A DNA stretch of 64,000 nt from Acanthosepion esculentum (Eukaryota; Mollusca; Cephalopoda; Sepiida; Sepiidae), in the NCBI GenBank assembly GCA_964036315.1, contig OZ038508.1:45320129-45384128 (forward strand). The letters run 5' to 3'. Positions 55,920 to 64,000 of the stretch are shown here, piece by piece; the first letter of the stretch is position 1; each line of letters opens with the position of its first letter. A program made the position numbers and the translations under genes. The notes under the pieces are model-generated. The model did not search any database. It was not told the origin of the DNA and saw nothing but the letters and a program-made list of their open reading frames with translations.

Positions 55920-56062
55920 GTCAACATGTTTGAGAATCGTTTTATTATTTATAACAAAAATTATTACTTTTTCTTTCAAGTAACTGCGGTGTTGCGTACT
56001 TTATCAAAAATAATAAGCAAAAATGTCTGCCGCAAAACCTAATGTACCGAAGTAATAGCAGC
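55920..56062 (+). repeat. Segmental duplication, block A
   Basis: About 143 bp (tcaacatgtttgagaatcgt to gtaatagcagctct). Repeated at 56588-56732 with about 6 differences. Confidence 0.93.
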
Positions 56063-56585
56063 TCTCGGATATTGTGTCGTTTATAAAGTATTTCGCAGGT
56101 TAATTAGTAAACTTTGAAAGATTAAAATTTTGGTTCTTCATGAACTTTAGCTGATGAAGCGAACACAACGTTCCATCATGTACAGCCCTAGGAATGCTGA
56201 ACTATCATACTTGCCTTGAATGTTTTACAAGGGACAATAGGTTTGGCATATCAAAAGAATACTAAACAAAACATGCTTATCACAGAATAAGAAAGAAATA
56301 CCAAAGCCAGGATTCCATCAGCGTACGTCCTTTCTTTGTGTTTTGCTGGAATATGATAGACGCTTTTCATTATTATTCAGTTAAACATGATAGGAAAATC
56401 ACCGCTGAAGTATAACGCCAGTAACTTTATCGGCTAAAAGAAGAATTAGGCTGTTAAATCTCCTAGATTGAAAAGCAATAATCGTTTTACACCCCATCAA
56501 CACAATAAAAGGTAACATCCTAAAAAACAAGAAAGTCCGTTAACGTAGTTCTTAAGCATTGTTCTTCTTCAACATGCTTAACACT
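56063..56585 (+). repeat. Segmental duplication, block B
   Basis: About 523 bp (cggatattgtgtcgtttata to ttcttcaacatgcttaac). Repeated at 58706-59233 with about 3 percent differences. No coding signal in it. Confidence 0.95.
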
Positions 56586-56587
56586 TG

Positions 56588-56732
56588 TCAACATGTTTGA
56601 GAATTGTTTTATTATTTATAACAAACATTATTACTTTTTCTTTCAAGTAACTGCGGTGTTGCGTACTTTATCGAAAACAAGAAGCAAAAATGTCTGCCGC
56701 AAAACCTAATGTACCGAAGTAATAGCAGCTCT
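56588..56732 (+). repeat. Segmental duplication, block A' (copy of A)
   Basis: The match to block A ends at agcagctct; here the sequence continues tctgagggatcttgatttcc instead of cggatattg. Confidence 0.93.
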
Positions 56733-57289
56733 TCTGAGGGATCTTGATTTCCAAACGCTCACAAATTTGACAGTTAAAGAGCGATGTATGTGGTAATGAA
56801 AAGAAAATGTATTTTTAAAAAGTGACTCGAGCGTACAAATATATGAAAGCTAATCAACCCATTACGACAGTCAGTCCTGTTAGCGATATACCAGACATGT
56901 GAATAACAAACAAATGTCCTCCATATGGGGTCAAGTTTCGATAAAAACCTACGCGTAATTGCAGATGGTGTCCAGTTAGAAACCCCTTCAAGTCCGGTAA
57001 TGCGGTCTGCTAATATTGTCTCAATTACTAGGTGTGGTGCTAAGGGAGTTGTTTCAGTCATTCGTGCATTTTTTCTCGTCAGAATCCATCATGCATAATT
57101 ATAAAGATACATTCGTCTGGACATTCAGTGTTGTTGCCATATCTGGTCTGGTTTTCTAGTTTTACAGAATGCAATCGGTAAACTGTCACCATTTTATATT
57201 TTTAATTTCCGGCATGCGCCTTGTTTGTTTTTGATTTTGTCAAGTAAACAGTATAGTAGTATCAGTTGAACACCGTCTGTGACAAAAAG

Positions 57290-57775
57290 AGCATCATGAC
57301 GCAATTCACTCCGCCATAAATTCGTAGACAGCATGCTGTACTGCTTTGCATTCGCGCCAGAAGCCCAGTACGAACATTTCAGTGTGTTTGGGTGTCAAAC
57401 TGAGGACAGTGCAGAGGATTCGGCAGGTTTTGGATTAATCTAATGTTGCTTACTAAGGTGTTTGGAGTGATCACTAGTGATGGCGACATTGTGGCTTTGT
57501 TTATTTTCCCACAGGGCTTCAGACTCAAGACAAAGTCCTACATCAAATGACTTAGTTAGTGCTGTCCTATGTCAAACAGACTGCAAACCGCTTGCTTAAT
57601 ACTCTGTGTGGGGCGCAGTTGCGCGAGATCCAACGAATCTCCTTGCAACATCAAAGATAAACTGAAGGCATGGATTATGACAACATTTACCAACTTAAAC
57701 AAGGAGCCCATGCAGAAGTCGTCTGTGTGCTGTGTGTTAAGCCAATGGCCATTTTATTCAATAAATTCACTCTTT
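57290..57775 (+). pseudogene. mariner-type transposase, internally deleted
   Basis: 57295 starts MTQFTPP and a decayed helix-turn-helix region (RRQHAVLLCIRARSPVRTF in the wrong frame). At 57458 it jumps to the catalytic part, KVFGVITSDGDIVALFIFPQ, then GFRLKTKSYIK. After a second deletion it reaches the C-terminal block, GRSCARSNESPCNIKDKLKA then WIMTTFTNLNKEPMQKS. The first DDE Asp block, the DSAPCH block and the NPLDY block are missing. It shares the C-terminal order with the copy at 11.3 kb. Inactive. Confidence 0.7.
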
Positions 57776-57805
57776 AGTATTTCAAGATATGTTTGTTTAC
57801 TCTTG

Positions 57806-57811
<6 letters not shown>

Positions 57812-57837
<26 letters not shown>
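57812..57837 (+). repeat. (TA)n microsatellite
   Basis: 13 TA units. Confidence 0.95.
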
Positions 57838-57840
<3 letters not shown>

Positions 57841-57844
57841 AAAA

Positions 57845-58340
57845 TGAGATGTCAGTGTTATTTTCATTTTTGCGTAAGGTAAACGACAATTTATACAACG
57901 CACTCTGTATATCTCAATATTCTCGACAAATCCCCCCAAAAATCTCTAATGTTATCGGACCTGATGTGGCATCTTTAATTCAATCACATTCTCATGGCTG
58001 TGGCGTGGCTTCCTTCTGCTTTTTTATCTATAAATATTTTCATGGCAATTGCCCTAATGAGCTCTTCTACGTGGTTACTCGACCGTATCTACTTAAGCGT
58101 GTCACTAGCTTGACAATCAGGTTTCATCGTTTTACAATAGACATGGTCATAAATAAGCGTAAATTGTTGCAATAGTTTCTTTTCTTGCACTCTCACCTAT
58201 GGAACGCTCTCCCAGTTTCTTGGTTTTCCTAAAATCTTACAATTTAAATTCAACGTTAATCGCCATGTTCAGTATTTCTGAAACCTGTTCTGTTATTGTC
58301 CTTTCACTTCACAAATATCTCAAGATTCTCTTCTAATTGC
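57845..58340 (+). pseudogene. CR1/jockey-type LINE tail
   Basis: One frame open to about 58172 reads SNVIGPDVASLIQSHSHGCG, VASFCFFIYKYFHGNCPNEL, then FYVVTRPYLLKRVTSLTIRF and HRFTIDMV. After a stop and frameshift it gives LWNALPVSWF and (58240) the NLQ-FK block. Same order as the 52.3-kb copy. The palm is absent. Confidence 0.75.
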
Positions 58341-58705
58341 GGTGATCACTTGCATATTAATGGCATTATATTCTTGTTTTGAGTGAATTGAATACGTACA
58401 AATAATTACCTGTAGTCGTCGACTCTGAGAGTCACATGAACTGATATCTTTTCCGATGTTCTTGATGTGAGGATCATATGATAAATTTCAATCTGAATAT
58501 TAGGATTTTCGAAAAGTAATTACGTATTTTCACCGCTATGAATAAAGAGACAAAGCAGAACGAAGATTGAATGGTAGCTAATTTCATCAAGACTTAATTT
58601 ATCTTCTCAAGGTTTAGGAAAAGCAGGTTTATCGCTCTAAATTATGAGTCAATCAACCAAGATCGAATATTATGAAAATGCATCTAAAATTAGCTTATCA
58701 TCGCT

Positions 58706-59233
58706 TCTCTCGGATATTGTGTCGTTTATAAAGTATTTCGCAGTTTAATTAGTAAACTTTGCAAGATTAAAATTTTGGTTCTTCATGAACTTTAGCTGAT
58801 GAAGCGAACACAACGTTCCATCATGTACAGCCCTAGGAATGCTGAACTATCATACTTGCCTTGAATGTTTTACAAGGGACAATAGGTTTGGCATATCAAA
58901 AGAACACTAAACAAAACATGCTTATCACAGAATAAGAAAGAAATACCAAAACCAGGATTCCATCAGCGTACATCCTTTCTTCGTGTTTTGCTGGAATATG
59001 ATAGACGCTTTTCATTATTATTCAGTCAAACATGATAGGAACATCACCGCTGAAGTATAACGCCAGTAACTTGATCGGCTAAACGAAGCATTAGGCTGTT
59101 AAATCTCCTAGATTGAAAAACAATAATTGTTTTACACCCTATCAACACAATAAAAGGTAACACCCTAAAAACAAGAAAAACATAAGTCCGTTAACGTAGT
59201 TCTTAAACATTGTTCTCCTTCAACATGCTTAAC
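58706..59233 (+). repeat. Segmental duplication, block B' (copy of B)
   Basis: Aligns without large gaps with 56063-56585. Differences are single bases (for example cgcaggttaa versus cgcagtttaa) and a 6-base insertion at about 59178. Confidence 0.95.
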
Positions 59234-59359
59234 TCTTACAGAGATGCGAAAATAAATCTGTGGTAATGAAGGGGAAATTTACTGTAGCCTTAATTCACCG
59301 AAACAGAATATGTACATGTTAAGGCTTCGAATTAATTTAGGGCAGAAGCCATAAAATCA

Positions 59360-59835
59360 TTGCTGACTAGGATCAGGCCGATTATTATTATTATTATTTC
59401 TTCTTCTTCCTTTGATTTCTGGTGTTCCGTCTTCCGCACAGAGTCCTATGGTCATAAACGACATTATGAATTTTTCACTGAGCAATTTAAAAAGAAAACA
59501 AACAAAAAACATATTTTACATCGTATGCTAGGGGCTGTACTCATGAGAATAATTTCATGTATTTCTTTAAGGCATTGGCTTCTAGGAATCCCTTCAATAA
59601 GACTAATGGATTAATTTCTAACTAATCCGAGGGCTCCAAATACAACGGGGATTGTTGATGTTCCCATGTGCCACAATTTTGAGATTTCAATTTCACGGTC
59701 GTTGTATAGCCTTTTGAAGATCTTCAAAGATACATTGCAGTCTGAAAGGACTGACATATCAATAAGGAGGATTTTTTGTTTGTTTGCGGTCTGTAATAAC
59801 GATGTCAGATTGATGACATTTAATTGTTCTTGTTC
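59360..59835 (-). pseudogene. R2-like LINE, endonuclease-like C-terminus (copy 2)
   Basis: From 59815 the minus strand reads SDIVITDRKQTKILLIDMSV, SDCNVSLKIFKRLYND, REIEISKLWHMGTSTIPVVF and GALGLVRN. This is the DI-I--rk--(L)IDm--p-DCNv-lK-FK core of the restriction-like endonuclease tail. It ends after ILMSTAP-IRCK in a short (AAT)n/(AAG)n tail at 59381-59409. 5'-truncated; stops present. Confidence 0.7.
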
Positions 59836-59843
59836 TTCTTCAT

Positions 59844-59859
59844 ATTATTATTATTATTA

Positions 59860-59910
<51 letters not shown>
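59844..59910 (+). repeat. (ATT)n, 3' tail of the next R2-like copy
   Basis: About 21 ATT units with one ATC interruption. Confidence 0.95.
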
Positions 59911-59911
<1 letters not shown>

Positions 59912-59929
59912 TTCCTAGGATTTCTTTCT

Positions 59930-60312
59930 TGACATTTTCTACTGACAATTTTTTTAAAGGAAAAACAAACAAAAAAATAAGATCACACACATTTTACATA
60001 GATATAGCTCTTTGTAATGTGTGAGCTCTACTTGTGAATACAATTGTTATATTTCTTTTATTTTTCCAATGAATCAGAGGGATTAAACTGGAATTGCTGC
60101 TGTCCACATGTGCCACATTGTTGAAATTTCAAGTGTAAGATCCTTGTATTTTGAAAGTGTTTTTGAAGATCTTCAAAGAAGCATTACAATCTGCAATGAC
60201 TGATATGTCAATAATAAAGCACATTCGCTTTTTCTTGTCTTTATCTGTGTGTATTGTAAACCCCGATAAAATTGCTACAGGTCCTGTCTCTGCAACAGGG
60301 TTTTCATTATGT
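59930..60312 (-). pseudogene. R2-like LINE, C-terminal scrap (copy 3)
   Basis: RMCFIIDISVIADCNASLKI and FKNT, then a frameshifted LTLEISTMWHMWTAAIPV and 3' UTR. The same block as copies 1 and 2, the most truncated copy. Confidence 0.65.
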
Positions 60313-60341
60313 TCACCTTCTTCTTCTTCTTCTTCTTCTTC

Positions 60342-60378
<37 letters not shown>

Positions 60379-60396
60379 GATTATTGTTATCTTCTT

Positions 60397-60427
<31 letters not shown>

Positions 60428-60455
60428 TTATTATTATTATTATTATTATAAATTA
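60313..60455 (+). repeat. (CTT)n/(ATT)n compound microsatellite, 3' tail of R2-like copy 4
   Basis: Alternating blocks of CTT (60313-60343, 60390-60426) and ATT (60344-60380, 60427-60450). Confidence 0.95.
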
Positions 60456-60479
60456 TTATATTTCGATATTTGCTATATT

Positions 60480-63425
60480 CACACTACCTACCAAGTCTGC
60501 GGGAAGATTTAAGGCAGGTACTGGCGCGTTGTTATGGCTACATTTCATTTTATTTTTACGTCCCATAACATCACTAGCTTTACATGGACAAAGTTCTTCT
60601 TAGTGTGTGGGCTGTACTTATCAAGACAAGTCTTTGTATTTCACTTAAGTTAGGATTTTTACAAATGTGTTGTTGTGCTCCTTTTTCTGTCGTTCCAAGC
60701 GCACCTACTGTGATTGGTACTATTCTTCTTTTCAGTTTGTACATTTTCTCTATTTTGATTTCCATGTGTTTACACTTCGATAGTTTTTCACATTTCTTGT
60801 TTGCTATGTTACAATCCGCTGGGGAAGCCATATCAGTTAATAGGCAAGTTTTTTCTTTTCGCTTTTTGAAAATTATATCCGTCCTAATTGTTTCAATTTT
60901 CCTATATGTGAGATTGTGTTATCCCATAAAATTGTGATGTCTTTTAAGTCTATAACCGGTACTGGGTGATTTTCATATCAATGTTTATTAATATCTTTTC
61001 CAAAATGTTTTAACATTGTCCAGTGTAAATATTGCCCCACCCTGTCGTGACGATTTTTATATTCATTTGACGCAAGTACAGAACATTCCGATATCAGATG
61101 GTGTATGGTTTCTTGATATTTTTCATAAAAACTAATTTGGATTGGCATTATTATCTATGATATTTGGTTGAAAGAATAAAAGCTTCCGTTTCAGCATTTA
61201 ATCCAGATTGTGCTAACTATCGATGAGTTTGTCAACGTCGGCTTGATTAGCTTCGTTCTGGATATTGGCCATGTAGAGGTCTGTCTTGCCAGTCTTGTTT
61301 CTGCTGTTCATACATAGCTTTCTTTTTCATAAATTTTGCAGTAATAGTTTCTTCTCGAGTTCTGTTTTGATTTTCTACAGAATCTACTAAATGTAAATCT
61401 CATTTGTATTTACAAGCTTCTTTTATGATTGAATATTTTTCTATCTCTTTTCTTGTTGTTTCAATAATTGTATCATCCAGTCCTTTGTTGTTTCCATGTA
61501 TGATAGTAAGCGAATAGTTGCCTTGTATGACAATTCTAGCTGAATAAGACCTTTTTCCAACTTATTTACGAGGTATGTATAGACGGTCTTCATCAGCATT
61601 TAGATAATGCACGCTATGCTTAGAAATAAGCCTTCTTGTCTCAGAATCCATTTGCCTCATATCATTCAGATTCCAGTTAAAGATGTTGAAACTATATGGA
61701 ACCACTGAAATGGCAATGGTATTAACGGCCATAATTCCGTTCAGTTCTTAATATTAGGCGGAACCTTCCACAGTACTCTTTTGGCACTATGTCTTTCATT
61801 TGTCTATAGTGAATTACTTCAGCCTCATTTACACTGATATACTATAAGTTTTTACTCGATCTAAATCTTTGATTGTTACCCCATGGACTAAGCTATTAGG
61901 GAAGGGTTTGTTAGTGATCCTAAGCAAATTTATCCAAACCAAATCTCATTCCAATATCATAACTGAAACAATTTTACTGTTTTCATCAGACCTTTCAAAT
62001 GTCATTCCTAGCATACAACTTTGTAAAATGGATAGTTTATTTTCATTTGAGATATAGCCATATTCCGTCCTGTTAAATTCGCTGGTTAATGTTATTAGCG
62101 ATATACAAACTAGTAAGGGTGATAAAGAGTCACCTTGATATACTCTTCTATTGATTATTTCAGCGGACTTATTGACTCCATTTATATGATTGAGGTGAAT
62201 AAGTTGTTTTCCATATCGATATACTTTGATGAAATTGATGAAGACGGATGATACCTTGAATATATTTTAAGTCTTTAAGATACAGGAATGGGGTACCCTA
62301 TCGAATGACTTAGGGTCATCTATCCAGGCTGTACTAATATTTTTCTTTGTATTGAAGCAGTTTTCCAAGATCATCCTATTAATAAGTAATTGGTCTTTAC
62401 AGCCGTAAAAGTTACGTTTGCACCCTTTTTTTCTTCAAGAGGTTGTATGTCTTTTTGTTCTAAGAAGAAATATGTCTGTTTTGTCAGAAGAGATGTCAAA
62501 AGTTTGTAAGTAGTTGGGAGGGAGGGGGCATGGAATTGGTCTGTAGTTTTGGGGGATATTTGTGTCACTATACTTGGCGAGAAAGAAGGTAATTTTTGTA
62601 GTTACCTATGGCTGATGTTTAGTAGGATATTTGACCATTTCATCAAGTTTTTTGGCTAGTTTTTGCGTGCTATATTTAGATAATAGAGCCAAAAGTTAGG
62701 AAATCTATCTATTCCTGGAGATGTACGGTTGTGCGCTTTTTTTCAGTGCACATTCAACATAATCTTCTCTGATTCCCACCCATTGTTTGTTCTTGTTCCT
62801 TTTTCATACGTACTACCTATTGTGTACTACCTCTTGCTTCATTGTTATGTTCTTTAGGGCATATTTTCCCAGAACTGTATAGCACATTCAATTCTTGGGG
62901 ATTTCACTTCAATTTTTTGTTTCCCTATTTTCTAAAATGTATTCGCATCGGTTTGAATGATCTTGTTCTGTCTGTAGAATATTAGTTTTTTTTTTCATAT
63001 CATCTTATTCTTTGATCCTTCAGTTTTATTCTTTGCTTCAGTTTCCTTTATGTTGTGGTGGGATCCACCTAATCTGCATAGGTGACTATCAACTATATCA
63101 ATAATGGTTGGTACCGGAAGGCGAGATTCAACATTGAGTCAAGACTCAACAATGGATCTCATCTTCGTCGCCATTGTTGAGTCTTGACTCAATGTTGAAT
63201 CTCGCCTTCCGGTACCAACCATTATTTATATAGTTGATAGTCACCTATGCAGATTAGGTGGATCCCACCACAACACTTTAGCAGATAGGACTTCATTTTC
63301 ATTTCTAATTTTGAATTTCCTTCTGACTTTTCTAGCTTTTCTAGTCCTTACATCTGTTCCTCTTCGCAGTTCATCCAATACTGATAATTCACTTCTAATT
63401 CCCTTCATGTTCACCATAGTCTATG
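60480..63425 (-). pseudogene. R2-like LINE, near full-length coding region but decayed (copy 4)
   Basis: Minus strand, 5' to 3'. N-terminal: LRRGTDVRTRKARKVRRKFK (63400-63330), then the hairpin insert. EN-RT linker: VGIREDYVECALKK, then RTSPGIDRFPNFWLYYLNIA (62780-62660). RT: the PTTYKLLTSLLTKQTYFFLE block (62530-62450), ISTAWIDDPKSFDRVPHSCI (62340-62285), RRVYQGDSLSPLLVCISLI (62145-62090), TIKDLDRVKTYS, then AISVVPYSFNIFNWNLNDMR (61720-61660) and HYLNADEDRLYIPRK. C-terminal: ETIHHLISECSVLASNEYKN, RHDRVGQYLHW (61130-61030). Endonuclease tail: MASPADCNIANKKCEKLSK and IVPITVGALGTTEKG (60830-60690). The QGDSLSP motif survives, but the YxDD active site is not recognisable at 62000-62060. Stops and shifts are many. 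Inactive; it is the reference for the deleted copy at 7.3 kb. Confidence 0.82.
63051..63275. mobile_element. 225-bp foldback element (MITE-like), 5-bp TSD CTTTA
   Basis: The left arm 63051-63155 (tgttgtggtgggatccacct to actcaacaatgg) and right arm 63171-63275 are reverse complements with one mismatch in 105 bp. The loop is atctcatcttcgtcg. The flanks cttta (63046-63050) and cttta (63276-63280) match. It interrupts the N-terminal coding part of the R2-like copy, so it is younger than that LINE. No protein; superfamily not assigned. Confidence 0.92.
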
Positions 63426-64000
63426 AATATAGAATCCAGCGCAGTACGTAATCTGTTCAATGAAACAACGTTAAAGATTAACACTCATGAGTCAGACACT
63501 CTACTGAAACTGACTATATAGCCAATACCACCACCAGCTGTTACGTAATTCTTCAATCTTCGATAACAGAGGTTGGTAGTGAATGTTCCGGAAAAAACAT
63601 GGCCGGTTTTATACACGTCCAATTAAATATTTTCAGCCTTCTAATTGGTTAATACTTCTATTGGTGAACTATAAAATGAGTCAGCTCATTTTGGCTGGCT
63701 CATTAGTATCCCAAGGTACCCCCAAACTCCAACAAGTTGTTCAATTTCTTTCTCTATTTTTCACTTCCAATGTGGATCTTCTTTTTTATTTTGATGCTTA
63801 ATTTTTTAGTTGTTGCTATTGTTGATGCATATATTACTTCTTTGAGAAGAATGTGTGTCTACGTCATCCATAAATAATTTTGAGTGCTACATTGTAATGT
63901 TTAATAGTTTTTAGATTACGGTTTGTTATTTTGTAATTTTGTGAGTTGCTCTCGTTCCTCCATTTCAATATTTTTTCTCTGACGTAAATGCCCCATGATT
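63426..64000. other. Unassigned sequence
   Basis: No coding, RNA or repeat feature recognised up to the right edge. Confidence 0.4.

Larger units (their letters stand above)
56733..58702. other. About 2-kb segment separating duplicated blocks A' and B'
   Basis: It contains the mariner deletion derivative and a LINE tail (listed separately). 56774-57200 and 58340-58700 are otherwise unassigned. Confidence 0.6.

Overview
The window looks like intergenic or intronic DNA from a large, AT-rich, repeat-dominated metazoan genome. The mix of repeats fits a mollusc, most likely a cephalopod such as an octopus. That mix is long (TA)n and (CA)n tracts, several tRNA-headed SINE families, RTE-, CR1/jockey- and R2-like LINEs, Penelope-like elements (PLEs) with GIY-YIG endonuclease, a Ty1/copia remnant and mariner remnants. 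The species is an inference from repeat types; no host gene identifies it. I see no convincing intact host gene, tRNA or rRNA gene. Almost every recognisable coding stretch is a broken piece of a transposable element. One short open stretch behind a splice-acceptor-like site (6147-6437) is the only weak host-exon candidate.

Layout. 0-9.5 kb: CR1/jockey-type LINE tail, SINE-C, a retrozyme fragment, microsatellites, an R2-like LINE whose reverse transcriptase (RT) core is deleted, an RTE tail and a PLE endonuclease scrap. 10-17 kb: dispersed repeat F, a mariner remnant, two misordered copia fragments, PLE 3' ends and a solo LTR. 18-22 kb: RTE-type LINE pieces on both strands and SINE-B. 22-31 kb: an element with a GCCCGG hairpin, the best PLE coding remnant (24.3-24.9 kb) with its 3' UTR, a tandem retrozyme-like array with hammerhead cores (28.1-29.3 kb), and inverted PLE ends between TA tracts. 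31-45 kb: a nested LINE-in-LINE insertion, SINE-A, SINE-C and SINE-D copies, a 17-bp minisatellite, a second solo LTR and a fold-back PLE derivative. 45.8-50.3 kb: a 5S-rRNA-derived sequence, then one LTR-type unit carrying a 15-copy GC-rich tandem array in which every unit is a chain of hairpins. 50-59 kb: LINE tails with a nested 152-bp insert, a hammerhead-like inverted repeat, two SINE-B copies head to head, and a duplicated segment split by about 2 kb. 59-64 kb: three R2-like LINE copies in one orientation, each ending in an AAT/AAG microsatellite; the longest holds a nearly perfect 225-bp hairpin element with a 5-bp target-site duplication.

The most unusual items are: (i) the LTR with the 15-unit hairpin array, explained by comparison with two clean solo LTRs of the same family in this window; (ii) the 461-bp tandem, tRNA-headed repeat with near-canonical type I hammerhead ribozyme cores, with related cores in the PLE termini and in SINE-B; (iii) the foldback element at 63.05-63.28 kb. 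All family assignments were made by eye from motifs and translations; no database search was run.
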